Notes: a model not told the origin generated them from the sequence alone. A stretch of 64,000 nucleotides of DNA from Streptomyces sp. CB01635 (GCF_002803065.1 NZ_NNBL01000006.1:62001-126000), one strand, 5' to 3'. Positions 48,942 to 58,292 are shown, counted from the stretch's first letter. Numbers and translations: made by a program.

Positions 48942-50158
48942 CAGGCGACCTCCTCGCCCGGCGGCGTGACGGGCGCGGGCGCGTCGGCCACGGCCGCACC
49001 GGAACCGGGCGCGTCGGCCACGGCCGCACCGGAACCGGCGCCGCCGCCCGAGTCGGACCCGGCCACACCCCCGTCTCCGGAGGCCCCCGTCTCCGTCCCC
49101 GCCACCACACCCAGCAGCCGCGCATGGTCCACGACCCCCAGGCACCGCCCCTCGTCCATGACCCGCACCGCGAACCCGGTCCTGGCGACCGCCTCGATCG
49201 CCTCCGACACGGTCGCGCCGGGCGCGATGGCGGGGCCGCGATCCTGCTCGTCGGCGTCGGCGGGCCGCATCGCGCGGCGCACGGTCATGACCTGCTCGCG
49301 CGGCACGTCCCGCACGAACTCGCGTACGTAGTCGTCGGCGGGCGAGCCCACGATCTCCTCGGGCGTGCCCAGCTGCACGATCCGGCCGTCGCGCATCAGC
49401 GCGATCCGGTCGCCGAGCCGCAGCGCCTCGTTGAGGTCGTGCGTGATGAAGACCATGGTCCGGCCCTCCTCGCGGTGGAGCCGGATGACCTCCTCCTGCA
49501 TGTCACGGCGGATCAGCGGGTCGAGGGCGCTGAACGGCTCGTCGAACAGCAGCACTTCGGGATCGACCGCGAGGGCGCGCGCGAGCCCGACACGCTGCTG
49601 CTGACCGCCGGACAGCTGCCCGGGCCGCCGCTGCTCAAGGCCGTCGAGGCCGACCTTCGCGACGACCTCCGCCGCCCTGGCGCGCCGCTCGGCGCGGCCC
49701 ACGCCCTGGATCTCCAGGCCGTACGCGACGTTGTCGAGCACGGTGCGGTGCGGAAGGAGCCCGAAGTGCTGGAAGACCATGGCGGCGCGGTGCCGGCGCA
49801 GTTCGCGCAGGCGCCCCTTGTCCATGCCGAGGACGTCCTCGCCGTCGATGGATATGCCGCCGGAGGTCGGCTCGATGAGCCGGGTCAGGCAGCGTACGAG
49901 GGTGGACTTGCCGGAGCCGGAGAGGCCCATGACGACGAAGACCTCGCCCTTGCGCACATCGAAGCTGACGTCGCGCACGGCGGCGGTGCACCCGGTGCGG
50001 GCGCGCAGCTCGGCGGCGCTCAGGCCGGCCAGCTCCGCGTCACCCGGCACCCGGTCGGCCTTCGGCCCGAAGACCTTCCACAGGTTGTTCACGGAGAACA
50101 CCGGCGAACCCGCCTGCGCGTCCGTCGCCTCAGCGTTCGGCATCGTGTTCGTACTCAT
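48941..50158 (-). CDS. Glycine betaine/proline ABC transporter ATP-binding protein
   Basis: 405 residues from ATG 50158 (TGATG overlap with betA). Walker A GLSGSGKST, Q-loop FQHFGLLPHRTV, signature LSGGQQQRV, Walker B LLFDEPFSALDPL, H-loop FITHDLNEA. The segment FSVNNLWKVFGPKADRVPG and the insert before Walker A are ProV/OpuAA-like. A CBS-like regulatory domain follows (TVSEAIEAVARTGFAVRVMD, CLGVVDHARLLGVVAG); in this family it may sense ionic strength. The tail holds a duplicated GSGAAVADAP unit from a 30-bp tandem repeat. Confidence 0.94.
   Translation of the reverse strand: MSTNTMPNAEATDAQAGSPVFSVNNLWKVFGPKADRVPGDAELAGLSAAELRARTGCTAAVRDVSFDVRKGEVFVVMGLSGSGKSTLVRCLTRLIEPTSGGISIDGEDVLGMDKGRLRELRRHRAAMVFQHFGLLPHRTVLDNVAYGLEIQGVGRAERRARAAEVVAKVGLDGLEQRRPGQLSGGQQQRVGLARALAVDPEVLLFDEPFSALDPLIRRDMQEEVIRLHREEGRTMVFITHDLNEALRLGDRIALMRDGRIVQLGTPEEIVGSPADDYVREFVRDVPREQVMTVRRAMRPADADEQDRGPAIAPGATVSEAIEAVARTGFAVRVMDEGRCLGVVDHARLLGVVAGTETGASGDGGVAGSDSGGGAGSGAAVADAPGSGAAVADAPAPVTPPGEEVA
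48977..49036. repeat. 30-bp perfect tandem repeat in the ATPase gene
   Basis: Two identical copies (48977-49006 and 49007-49036) begin GGGCGCGTCGGCC and encode a duplicated 10-residue linker at the C-terminus of the ATP-binding protein. Confidence 0.85.
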
Positions 50159-51696
50159 CACGCATCACCACCCAGCAGCTCGGCACACTTCTCCCCGACC
50201 ATGAGCACCCCGATCATCGGGTTCACCGCCGGCATCGTCGGGAAGACTGACGCGTCGGCAATGCGGATCGCTTCCAGGCCCCGGATCCTCAACTCCGGGT
50301 CCACAACGGCGAGTTCATCATTCCTGGCACCCATGCGACAGGTCCCGGCGGGGTGGTAGACGGTGTGCGCGACCTTGCGCGCGTACTCGCCGAGCTCCTC
50401 GTCGCCCACGACGTCGGGCCCGGGGCACACCTCGCGCTTGAGCCAGCCGGCGAGCGGCTCGGTCTTCGCGATCTCACGCGCGATCCTGATTCCGTCGACC
50501 AGCGTCCGGCCGTCGTAGTCCTCCTCGTCCGTGAAGTACCGGAAGTCGAGGGCGGGCTTCTCGGCCGGGTCCGCGCTGGTCAGGTAGAGGCGGCCGCGGC
50601 TGCGCGGCTTGGGGATGTTCGGCGTCATCGAGACCCCGTGCTCCGGCCTGACGTAGCCGAGGCGCTCCGGGTTGTCGGTGAACGGGATCTGGTAGAAGTG
50701 GAACATCAGGTCCGGCCCGCTCGCCTCCGGATCACGCTGCACGAAGAGGCCCGCGTCGCTGTCCATGGCGGAGTTGTCGGGGATCGGCCCGTCCGTCTCC
50801 CACACGATCACGGACTCGGGGTGGTCGAGCAGGTTCTCGCCGACGCCCGGCAGGTCGTGCAGGACCGGAATCCCGAGCTTCTCCAGGTCGGCCTTCGGCC
50901 CGATGCCGGAGTGCATGAGCAGCCGGGGCGTGTCGACCGCGCCGGCGCACACGACGACCTCGTGCCGCGCCTCGACGAGCAGCTCCTCGCCGTCCTTCGT
51001 CCGTACGTGGACACCGCGCGCCCGCGTGCCGTCCATCTCCAGCCGGTACGCCCACGTCTCAAGCAGGAGCGTCAGGTTGGGCCGGTCGCCGGCCTCCATG
51101 TGCGGGTGCAGATAGGCGACGGAGGCGCTGGAGCGCTTGTTGTTCTCCGGGTGGTACGCGAGGTCGAAGAAGCCGACGCCGTCCTTGAACGGCGCCTTGT
51201 TGAAGCCGTCCACGCGCGGCACGCCCGTGGCGGTCTGCGCGGCGTCGACGAAGTCGCGGGCGATCGCGTTCCGGTCCTTCTCGTCGACCGCCACGATGTT
51301 GTTGCGCAGCTTGCCGAAGTACGGGTCCATCGCCTTGTGGTCCCAGCCCTCGGCTCCCGCCGCCGCCCACTCGTCCCAGTCGCCGGGCAGCGGCTTGAAC
51401 GAGATGAGCGTGTTGTGCGACGAGCAGCCGCCGAGCACCTTGGCGCGGCTGTGCAGGATGTGCGAGTTGCCGCGCGGCTGCTCGGTGGTGGTGTAGCCGT
51501 AGTCGAGATCGCCGCCGAGGAGGCCGAGCCAGCGGCGCAGGGTCAGGACGTCGTCGCGGTCGATGTCGCTCGGTCCGCCCTCGATGACGGCGACGGTGAC
51601 GTCGGGGTTCTGGGTCAGCCGGGACGCAATGACGGATCCGGCGGTGCCGCCGCCGACGACGACGTAGTCGTACGTGTTCACGGACTTCTCAGGCAT
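50158..51696 (-). CDS. betA: GMC family oxidoreductase, choline dehydrogenase type
   Basis: 512 residues. FAD motif YDYVVVGGGTAGSVIASRLT near the N-terminus; GMC signatures LGGCSSHNTLISFKPLPGDW and GAVDTPRLLMHSGIGP; active site His in VYHPAGTCRMG and Asn in AVNPMIG. It would oxidise choline to betaine aldehyde (and further). Gene order, between a betaine-aldehyde dehydrogenase and betaine ABC genes, supports choline as substrate. Other GMC alcohols remain possible. It is coupled to the ATPase gene by a one-base overlap. Confidence 0.9.
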   Translation of the reverse strand: MPEKSVNTYDYVVVGGGTAGSVIASRLTQNPDVTVAVIEGGPSDIDRDDVLTLRRWLGLLGGDLDYGYTTTEQPRGNSHILHSRAKVLGGCSSHNTLISFKPLPGDWDEWAAAGAEGWDHKAMDPYFGKLRNNIVAVDEKDRNAIARDFVDAAQTATGVPRVDGFNKAPFKDGVGFFDLAYHPENNKRSSASVAYLHPHMEAGDRPNLTLLLETWAYRLEMDGTRARGVHVRTKDGEELLVEARHEVVVCAGAVDTPRLLMHSGIGPKADLEKLGIPVLHDLPGVGENLLDHPESVIVWETDGPIPDNSAMDSDAGLFVQRDPEASGPDLMFHFYQIPFTDNPERLGYVRPEHGVSMTPNIPKPRSRGRLYLTSADPAEKPALDFRYFTDEEDYDGRTLVDGIRIAREIAKTEPLAGWLKREVCPGPDVVGDEELGEYARKVAHTVYHPAGTCRMGARNDELAVVDPELRIRGLEAIRIADASVFPTMPAVNPMIGVLMVGEKCAELLGGDA

Positions 51697-51798
51697 ACGT
51701 CAACTCCAAGGTTCTGCGCGTAATGGGCGGTGCGAAGTGCGGTTGGTCGGCCCAGCGCGGAAGAAACGGGTGGTCAGCCCGGTGCGAGGGGTGGGTGG

Positions 51799-53301
51799 TC
51801 AGCCCGCGAACCAGCGCACGGGCTTCGGCGCCAGGTTCTGGTAGACGTGCTTGGTCTCGCGGTACTCGGCGAGCCCGGCCGGGCCCAGCTCACGGCCGAT
51901 CCCGCTCTTGCCGAAGCCGCCCCACTCCGCCTGCGGGAGGTAGGGGTGGAAGTCGTTGATCCAGATCGTGCCGTGGCGAAGGCGTCCGGCGACACGCCGC
52001 GCGCGCCCCGCGTCGGCGGTCCAGACGGCGCCCGCGAGCCCGTACTCGGTGTCGTTGGCGAGCGCGACGGCCTCGTCCTCGGTGCGGAACGTCTCGACCG
52101 TCAGGACGGGTCCGAAGACCTCCTCGCGGACGACGCGCATCTCGCGGTGGCACTGGTCGAGGACGGTGGGCTCGTAGAAGTACCCGTCGGCGGGCCGTAC
52201 CTCACTGGGCTCGGGCCGCTTGCCGCCGCTGCGCAGGACGGCGCCCTCGGCGAGGGCCGACGCCACGTACGACTCGGTCTTGTTGCGCTGCTGCGCGGAG
52301 ACGAGGGGGCCGCACTCGACACCGTCCTCGGTGCCGCGGCCGAGCCTGATCTTCTCGGCGCGGCGGGCGAGTTCGGCGACGAAGCGCTCGCGCACGGACT
52401 CCTCGACGATGAGCCTGGCACCGGCGGAGCAGACCTGGCCGCTGTGGATGAAGGCGGCGTTCAGCGCCTGGTCGACGGCGGTGTCGAAGCCTTCGTCGGT
52501 CTCGCAGGAGTCGGCGAAGACGACGTTCGGGTTCTTGCCGCCCAGTTCGAGGGCGATCTTCTTCACGTCGGCGGCCGCGGCCTGCGCGACCTTCGTGCCG
52601 CTGATCAGGCCGCCGGTGAAGGAGACGAGGTCGACGTCCGGGTGCTCGGCGAGCCGGGCGCCCACGGTGTGGCCCGGCCCGGTCACGATGTTCGCGACGC
52701 CCGCGGGAAGGCCGGCCTCCGCCAGGAGCTCGATGAGGACCACAGTCGTCAGCGGCGTGATCTCACTCGGCTTGATGACGAAGGTGTTTCCGGCGGCGAG
52801 GGCCGGGGCGACCTTCCAGCTGGCCTGGAGGAGCGGGTAGTTCCACGGGGTGATCAGGGAGCAGACGCCGACGGGCTCGTGCACGACGACGCTGTGGATC
52901 TCGTCGGACCCTGCGTCGACGACGCGCCCGCCGCCCTCTCCGACGACCAGATCGGCGAAGTACCGGAAGGCGTCGGCGACACAGTCGACGTCGACGCGCC
53001 CCTCCTCGACGGTCTTGCCCGCGTCGCGGCTCTCGAGCAGACCGATCTTCTCCCGGTCGCGTACGAGGAGATCGGCGACGCGGCGCAGCAGCGCGGCGCG
53101 CTCGGCGACGGGCGTCGCCGGCCAGGTTCCCTCGTCGAAGGCGCGGCGCGCGGCGGCCACCGCGGCGTCCGCGTCCTGCGTGCCGCCCTCGGCGATCAGT
53201 GCGAACGGCTGGGCATCCGCCGGGTCGAGAATCTCGCGCGTGGCCCCGGAGGCGGCACTGCGCCACTCTCCGTCCACAAAAATGCTCTGGTTTTCAGACA
53301 C
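51799..53301 (-). CDS. betB: Betaine-aldehyde dehydrogenase (ALDH family)
   Basis: 500 residues from GTG 53301 (GGAAGG upstream). ALDH core: ITPWNYPLLQASWKVAPALA, VIKPSEITPLTT, SFTGGLISGTKVAQAAAADV, catalytic Glu in LELGGKNPNVVF, catalytic Cys in HSGQVCSAGARLIVEESV, and FGPVLTVETFRTEDEAV. It oxidises betaine aldehyde to glycine betaine with NAD(P)+. First gene of the operon; 102 bases separate it from betA, with a short degenerate repeat (GTGGTCAGCCCG twice) in the gap. Confidence 0.92.
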   Translation of the reverse strand: MSENQSIFVDGEWRSAASGATREILDPADAQPFALIAEGGTQDADAAVAAARRAFDEGTWPATPVAERAALLRRVADLLVRDREKIGLLESRDAGKTVEEGRVDVDCVADAFRYFADLVVGEGGGRVVDAGSDEIHSVVVHEPVGVCSLITPWNYPLLQASWKVAPALAAGNTFVIKPSEITPLTTVVLIELLAEAGLPAGVANIVTGPGHTVGARLAEHPDVDLVSFTGGLISGTKVAQAAAADVKKIALELGGKNPNVVFADSCETDEGFDTAVDQALNAAFIHSGQVCSAGARLIVEESVRERFVAELARRAEKIRLGRGTEDGVECGPLVSAQQRNKTESYVASALAEGAVLRSGGKRPEPSEVRPADGYFYEPTVLDQCHREMRVVREEVFGPVLTVETFRTEDEAVALANDTEYGLAGAVWTADAGRARRVAGRLRHGTIWINDFHPYLPQAEWGGFGKSGIGRELGPAGLAEYRETKHVYQNLAPKPVRWFAG

Positions 53302-53636
53302 GTCCCGTTTTGCCTTCCGTTCCCGAACAGTCCCCCTGAACATCGCGGAACTCCCTTTTCACGGGGAGCCTGCGACGTCGGAACCCCCTGCCCCTGGGAT
53401 CGGAAAGCATGCACAACCCGTGGCTGAAAGTGGTCCGTGTCACGGCATACATGGCGAGTAAGTCCGAAATGTCGCCACTGGCGTCGCTACTCGGGGTACA
53501 TGCCCCATGCAAACATGCCCTGTACAGGCAAGCCGCGCACAAACACCGCGCCCCCGCCTGTCCGGATCGACCGGACGGACGGGGGCGCGGGTGAAGCCGC
53601 GTGCAGGTGACCAGGGGTACCTGCGGGACGCGTGGA
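53302..53636. other. Intergenic region upstream of the betaine operon
   Basis: About 335 bases between betB and mdh (both minus strand) hold the mdh terminator (53548-53588) and a candidate minus-strand promoter: TTGCAT (53512-53507), 17 bases, TAGCGA (53489-53484). A direct repeat ACATGCCC occurs at 53498-53505 and 53513-53520, on either side of the -35, exactly 15 bases apart, and may be an operator. No gene is supported; the leader of betB would be about 180 bases. Confidence 0.4.
53548..53588 (-). terminator. Terminator after mdh
   Basis: Outer stem GCGCCCCCG (53548-53556) with 53580-53588, inner stem GTCCGG/CCGGAC. It lies 49 bases after the mdh stop on the minus strand. Confidence 0.75.
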
Positions 53637-54629
53637 TCAGATGAGGCCGAGCTCGCGGACCGCGGCGCGCTCCTCCTCGAGCTCCTTCACCGACGCGTCG
53701 ATGCGGGCGCGGGAGAACTCGTTGATGTCCAGGCCCTGGACGATCTCGTACTTGCCGTCCTTGGTGGTGACGGGGAAGGAGGAGATCAGACCCTCCGGGA
53801 CGCCGTAGGAGCCGTCCGACGGGATACCCATGGAGGTCCAGTCGCCCTCGGCGGTGCCGTTCACCCACGTGTGGACGTGGTCGATCGCGGCGTTCGCGGC
53901 CGAGGCGGCCGAGGACGCGCCACGGGCCTCGATGATCGCGGCGCCGCGCTTGGCGACGGTCGGGATGAAGGCCTCGGCCAGCCACTGCTCGTCGCCGCCG
54001 ATGGCCTCGATGGCCGGCTTGCCCGCGACGGACGCCTGGAAGATGTCCGGGTACTGGGTGGCGGAGTGGTTGCCCCAGATGGTGAGGCGCTTGATGTCCG
54101 CGACCGTCGTGCCGGTCTTCTTCGCGAGCTGCGTGAGCGCGCGGTTGTGGTCCAGGCGCGTCATGGCCGTGAAGCGCTCGGCCGGTACGTCCGGGGCGGC
54201 GGCCTGCGCGATGAGCGCGTTCGTGTTGGCCGGGTTGCCGACGACGAGGACCTTGATGTCGTCCGCGGCGTTGTCGTTGATCGCCTTGCCCTGCGGCTTG
54301 AAGATGCCGCCGTTGGCGGAGAGCAGGTCGCCGCGCTCCATGCCCTTGGTGCGGGGGCGGGCGCCGACGAGGAGGGCGACGTTGGCGCCGTCGAACGCGA
54401 CGTTCGGGTCGTCCGAGATCTCGATGTTCTGCAGCAGCGGGAAGGCGCAGTCGTCGAGCTCCATGGCGGTGCCCTCGGCGGCCTTGAGCGCCGGGGTGAT
54501 CTCCAGGAGGCGCAGGTTGACCGGCACGTCCGCGCCGAGCAGCTGGCCGGAGGCGATGCGGAAGAGCAGTGCGTAGCCGATCTGGCCGGCTGCGCCGGTG
54601 ACGGTGACGTTCACGGGAGTGCGGGTCAT
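53637..54629 (-). CDS. mdh: Malate dehydrogenase
   Basis: 330 residues with GGAG 6 bases upstream of the ATG. NAD motif VTVTGAAGQIGYALLFRIAS; substrate and catalytic parts are GARPRTKGMERGDLLSANG, VGNPANTNALI, MTRLDHNRALTQLAKKTG and LTIWGNHSATQYPD, with the catalytic His in GNHSAT. This is the GAAGQIGY (cytosolic/MDH type 2) class. It interconverts malate and oxaloacetate in the TCA cycle. A hairpin GATCTCT...AGAGATC (54666-54687) lies in the upstream region. Confidence 0.96.
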   Translation of the reverse strand: MTRTPVNVTVTGAAGQIGYALLFRIASGQLLGADVPVNLRLLEITPALKAAEGTAMELDDCAFPLLQNIEISDDPNVAFDGANVALLVGARPRTKGMERGDLLSANGGIFKPQGKAINDNAADDIKVLVVGNPANTNALIAQAAAPDVPAERFTAMTRLDHNRALTQLAKKTGTTVADIKRLTIWGNHSATQYPDIFQASVAGKPAIEAIGGDEQWLAEAFIPTVAKRGAAIIEARGASSAASAANAAIDHVHTWVNGTAEGDWTSMGIPSDGSYGVPEGLISSFPVTTKDGKYEIVQGLDINEFSRARIDASVKELEEERAAVRELGLI

Positions 54630-54979
54630 GGCGTTCTCCGTATGACAGCAGGGCTTTTTTTGATCGATCTCTCGGCATCAAGAGATCCGCCCGTCAGGCT
54701 ATCGCGCCCCGGACCCCCCGCACCTCCGGGTGCATGTGGCCCGCCCCACAGAACACCCGCTCCCCTCGACCGGAACAGGTGACGCGGAGCGAGAGGTGAC
54801 GCAACGGCAGGCGGCCGCCTGCTCGGGAGAGGTGGGCAGACGGCCGCCTGTGGGGGGTGCCACTTGGTGACGACTCCCGTGGGGGTACTGCTCCGCCTGC
54901 CCCGGTCCGGGGCAGGCATGCCCCCGTCTCGCAATGAATTCCGCGGCACCTCCGCCACGGTCCCGCGCTGCGCCCGTCC
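54630..54979. other. Intergenic region between mdh and the DUF2690 gene
   Basis: 350 bases without a supported gene. It holds the short hairpin at 54666-54687 near the mdh start and the terminator-like inverted repeat at 54808-54850. A purine-rich stretch around 54690-54780 shows no clear element. Confidence 0.4.
54808..54850 (-). terminator. Hairpin after the DUF2690 protein gene
   Basis: CAGGCGGCCG (54808-54817) pairs with CGGCCGCCTG (54841-54850); the left arm is also part of a 14-bp local palindrome. It lies 130 bases after the minus-strand stop at 54980. Confidence 0.5.
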
Positions 54980-56110
54980 CTACTGCGTGCAGCCCTGCCG
55001 GCCCGCCTTCAGCGTCGCGCAGGCCTTCGCCTCGCTCGCCTTCGTGACGGCCACCATCGGGGTGTACGCGTCGAAGTCCGCGTTGACCGTGCCCTTCTGC
55101 ACTCCGGTGGTGCCGGCCTGCTGGATCCGGACCTCGTCGCCCGGCGCCGCCTGCGTGATACGCGCCCACGCGGCCCCGCACGTCTTGCTGTAGCGGACCT
55201 CGATCTTGGCCTGGCCGACGAGCACGGAGTCCGTGGTCCGCGCGAACTCGCCTCCGCAGCCCATCGCCTCGGGGTCCTTGCCGGTGCAGTCCTTGCCGCT
55301 GCACTCAACTCCCGCGGGCAGTTCGGGGGCGCTGCTGGTCGGCGTCGCCTCCGGCTTCGCGTCGTCGTCCTTGCCGCCCTTGCCCGCGTCCGTGAGGTAC
55401 ACGGCCGCGGCGATGACGACGAGCGCGCCCACGACGCCCGCGAGGAACATCGTCAGCCGGCGCTTGCGCCGCTGCCTGTCCGGCGAACCGCCGCCCGTCC
55501 CCGGCTGCCCGGCTGGTCCGCCACCGCCGCCGCCCGCGTAGGCCCCCGGCCCGCTCGCGTACGGAACGCCTTCCCCGGCGCGCTCCCCCGGACGGAACCC
55601 GTGCTCCCTCTCGCTCCCGTACGGCACCGAGTCCGCCAGGGGAGCCTGCCCCTGCGGCGGCACGGTCGGCGCGACGCCGGTCGCGCCGCCGCCGGACGGC
55701 CTGGCCGTCGTCCTGCTGCCGCCGCCCGCGCCCCCGCTGCCGTTCTTGCCGTCCTTCGTGGCCGTCGGCCCGAACTCCCCGAGCGCTGCGCGCGCCTGGG
55801 AGATCCGTATCGCCTCCATCGTCATGTCGTGACGCATCTCGGAGCGGCTCCAGGCGCGCTCCGCGAGCTCCCACATGGTGGTCAGATGGACCGGGTTGGT
55901 GCCCGTCACCTCGGCCAGGGTCACGATCGCGCGCTTGGGCGCGAGCAGCCGGCCGTTCAGATACCGCTCCCAGGACGTCTTGCTGTACCCGGTGCGGTCC
56001 GCGACCGCGGCGATGCTCAGACCGCTGCGGTCGACGAGCCTGCGGAGCTGGCTTGCGAACTCCCTGACCTGCGGGTCGAGTTCATCCGGTAGCGCCCTCC
56101 AACGAGGCAT
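54980..56110 (-). CDS. HTH-transmembrane-DUF2690 protein
   Basis: 376 residues. The N-terminal XRE-type HTH is FASQLRRLVDRSGLSIAAVA, DRTGYSKTSWERYLNGRLLA. Then follow a Gly/Pro/Ser-rich linker (about residues 115-225), a membrane helix (LTMFLAGVVGALVVIAAAVY), and an extracellular DUF2690 domain with six cysteines (VECSGKDCTGKDPEAMGCGG; KTCGAAW; ACATLKAGRQGC). The layout suggests a membrane-bound transcription regulator or wall-sensing protein in which the DUF2690 part binds outside. Function unknown. 625 bases of non-coding DNA lie upstream. Confidence 0.87.
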   Translation of the reverse strand: MPRWRALPDELDPQVREFASQLRRLVDRSGLSIAAVADRTGYSKTSWERYLNGRLLAPKRAIVTLAEVTGTNPVHLTTMWELAERAWSRSEMRHDMTMEAIRISQARAALGEFGPTATKDGKNGSGGAGGGSRTTARPSGGGATGVAPTVPPQGQAPLADSVPYGSEREHGFRPGERAGEGVPYASGPGAYAGGGGGGPAGQPGTGGGSPDRQRRKRRLTMFLAGVVGALVVIAAAVYLTDAGKGGKDDDAKPEATPTSSAPELPAGVECSGKDCTGKDPEAMGCGGEFARTTDSVLVGQAKIEVRYSKTCGAAWARITQAAPGDEVRIQQAGTTGVQKGTVNADFDAYTPMVAVTKASEAKACATLKAGRQGCTQ

Positions 56111-56495
56111 TGCTTCCCCCTATTCCCCCCGTACGTGCCCTGATCCCCCGCGCCGCGCCGCACCCCTCGCGCCGCCCTCGGCCGGCGTTGGCTTCACCGG
56201 CCCACTCTGGCTACCCAGTGGGATGCGCGAAGCCAGGATGTCAGTTCCGGGGGCGGGGGCGCACGGGGGCATTCGACGGCGTTCGACCCACCGGCGTGCA
56301 CCGTTGCACGACCGGAGGCCCGCGGTCCAGTGTCCCACCGGGGTCCCCCGCCCCCTCGCGGAACCCCGAACGCCCCAGCTCAGCGCCTGGGTCGCCCCGG
56401 ACCGTCCCGATTGCCCACGTTAGCCCCGCTGTTGAGGCAGCTGACGGTAAATCCGCGAACTTGTCGATACATCAACACACTTCGACACAGGAGGA

Positions 56496-56618
56496 ATGGC
56501 GCATTACGGGAAGCGCCCGGCAGACCGATCGTTGCCGTCCTCGCACACCGTGGCGGAATGGTCACTTCCGTGCCACAGCGGCGCGCTCAACCTTGAAGCC
56601 CACCTGACGCGTCCATGA
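56496..56618 (+). CDS. Possible 40-aa small ORF
   Basis: ATG 56496 is preceded by CACAGGAGGA, a near-perfect anti-16S match, but only one base separates the core from the ATG. The peptide begins MAHYGKRPADRSLPSSHTVA and ends EAHLTRP. It contains no membrane segment. GATACA 30 bases upstream could be a -10. There is no homology that I can recall; it could be chance. The terminator at 56673-56714 would fit its end. Confidence 0.22.
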   Translation: MAHYGKRPADRSLPSSHTVAEWSLPCHSGALNLEAHLTRP

Positions 56619-56672
56619 CTCTGATGACCACGGCAGGGAGATCTCCTCGGAAGGACTCCGGCCCCAAAGAAC

Positions 56673-56714
56673 GGCGGCGCCCGTCCTCCCTCGGGGGAGA
56701 GGACGGGCGCCGCC
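56673..56714. terminator. Terminator after DUF3017 gene
   Basis: Perfect 15-bp stem GGCGGCGCCCGTCCT (56673-56687) with 56700-56714, 12-base loop. It lies 22 bases after the minus-strand stop; a TTTG on the plus side allows bidirectional use. Confidence 0.85.
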
Positions 56715-56735
56715 TTTGTGCGCGCGCTGCGGGCG

Positions 56736-57203
56736 TCAGCTGATCGTGAAGTGCAGCGTGTCGTTCAGGAACGGGATGACCAGCCAGGGCGACGGCTGCA
56801 CCATCAGCGCGAGCAGCACGATGACGACGCCCAGGAACCCGTACGTCACCATGTCGGTGAAACGGGAGCGCACCGCGAGCATGCCCACGGACGGGAGCGT
56901 CCAGCGCAGCACCGCACCGCCGATCAGGGCGACGCCGATCAGCAGCGTCCCGACGCGGAACACGTCGAACGCGGTGAGCAGCAGTCCGACGCCCACCAGC
57001 GAGATCACCGCGAGGATCGGCCACTGGCGCGCCGGGGCCGGGGCGTCACCCGGCGCCGCGCGGCCGCCGCCCTCGGGGCGCGCGGTGTCCCTGGTGAAGA
57101 GCGGGAACCGGCGCGAGGCCCGTCGCGGCTTCCCATCGGCGCCCGGGGCCGACACCGCACCCTCGGCGCCTTCCGGGGTGCCGGTGCCGGCGTCAGCCGA
57201 CAC
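56736..57203 (-). CDS. DUF3017 domain-containing membrane protein
   Basis: 155 residues. A hydrophilic N-half of about 60 residues is followed by three helices: WPILAVISLVGVGLLLTAFD, LLIGVALIGGAVLRWTL, YGFLGVVIVLLALMVQPSPW. The FRVGTLLIG...RWTLP pattern is DUF3017. It starts 11 bases inside the folD 3' end, so it is translated from the folD mRNA; this pairing is common in actinomycetes. Function unknown. Confidence 0.88.
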   Translation of the reverse strand: MSADAGTGTPEGAEGAVSAPGADGKPRRASRRFPLFTRDTARPEGGGRAAPGDAPAPARQWPILAVISLVGVGLLLTAFDVFRVGTLLIGVALIGGAVLRWTLPSVGMLAVRSRFTDMVTYGFLGVVIVLLALMVQPSPWLVIPFLNDTLHFTIS

Positions 57204-58056
57204 CGTTCGCGTTCCGTTCGGCGGCCTCGACGACGTTCACGAGGAGCTGGGCACGGGTCATGGGGCCGACGCCGCCCGGGTTCGGGGAGATCCACCCGGC
57301 GACCTCGGTGACGCCCGGGTGCACATCGCCGACGATCTTGCCGTTCTCGTCACGCGAGACGCCGACGTCGAGCACGGCGGCGCCCGGCTTGATGTCCTCG
57401 GGCTTGATCAGGTGCGGGACCCCCGCGGCGGCCACGACGATGTCGGCGCGCTTGAGGTGGGCGGCCAGGTCACGGGTGCCGGTGTGGCACTGGGTGACCG
57501 TCGCGTTCTCGGACTTGCGGGTGAGCAGCAGCGGCATCGGGCGGCCGATGGTGACGCCGCGGCCGACGACCACGACCTCCGCGCCGTTGATCTCCACGCC
57601 GTGCTCGCGCAGCAGCGTGATGATGCCGAAGGGGGTGCAGGGCAGCGGCGCCGGCTCGTTCAGGACGAGGCGGCCGAGGTTCATCGGGTGCAGGCCGTCC
57701 GCGTCCTTGGCCGGGTCCATCAGCTCCAGGATGCGGTTCTCGTCGATGCCCTTGGGCAGCGGGAGCTGGACGATGTAGCCGGTGCAGGCGGGGTCCTCGT
57801 TGAGCTCGCGGACGACCGCCTCGATCTCCTCCTGTGTGGCGGTGGCCGGCAGGTGGCGCTGGATGGAGGCGATGCCGACCTGGGCGCAGTCGCGGTGCTT
57901 GCCCGCGACGTACTTCTGGCTGCCCGGGTCCTCACCGACCAGGACGGTGCCGAGGCCGGGCGTGACGCCCTTCTCCCTCAGGGCCGCCACGCGGGCGGAC
58001 AGATCGGACTTGATCGTGGCTGCGGTGGCCTTGCCATCGAGAATCTGGGCGGTCAT
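57193..58056 (-). CDS. folD: Bifunctional methylenetetrahydrofolate dehydrogenase/methenyltetrahydrofolate cyclohydrolase
   Basis: 287 residues from ATG 58056 with GGGGGG upstream. Signature blocks: MTAQILDGKATAATIKSDLS, VGEDPGSQKYVAGKHRDCAQ (catalytic Lys in YVAGK), GYIVQLPLPKGIDENRILEL, DADGLHPMNLG, VVGRGVTIGRPMPLLLTRK (NADP-binding) and NPNPGGVGPMTRAQLL in the form SPNPGGVGPMT. It interconverts methylene-, methenyl- and 10-formyl-THF, supplying purH and purN at the other end of this region. No ZTP riboswitch was recognised in its leader. Confidence 0.96.
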   Translation of the reverse strand: MTAQILDGKATAATIKSDLSARVAALREKGVTPGLGTVLVGEDPGSQKYVAGKHRDCAQVGIASIQRHLPATATQEEIEAVVRELNEDPACTGYIVQLPLPKGIDENRILELMDPAKDADGLHPMNLGRLVLNEPAPLPCTPFGIITLLREHGVEINGAEVVVVGRGVTIGRPMPLLLTRKSENATVTQCHTGTRDLAAHLKRADIVVAAAGVPHLIKPEDIKPGAAVLDVGVSRDENGKIVGDVHPGVTEVAGWISPNPGGVGPMTRAQLLVNVVEAAERNANGVG

Positions 58057-58292
58057 GCCCCCCATCTTCGCGGATGGGACCGCCCCGGTTCCAATCCGGG
58101 CGTCCCAGCTTGATCACCGTTGTTGCACTTCCACAACGCATACGGAATGCGGCTGGACAAATAAGCCGCACCTAAAGAACCATGAGCGGCAACAGTGCCG
58201 CGGGCAGTACCGGGGGGACGACCGCTCTGTAGACCTTTCCTCCACTTGGTGCCGCGCGTTGTCCCCGCACTAAGGCAACGGAGGAAAAAGCC

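Larger units (their letters stand above)
56111..56735. other. Long intergenic region upstream of the DUF2690 gene
   Basis: Holds the promoter side of the minus-strand gene at 54980-56110, one weak candidate small ORF (56496-56618) and the DUF3017 terminator (56673-56714). The stretch 56111-56450 has no supported gene; it is Pro/Arg-codon-like in all frames with no conserved-looking protein. Confidence 0.4.
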
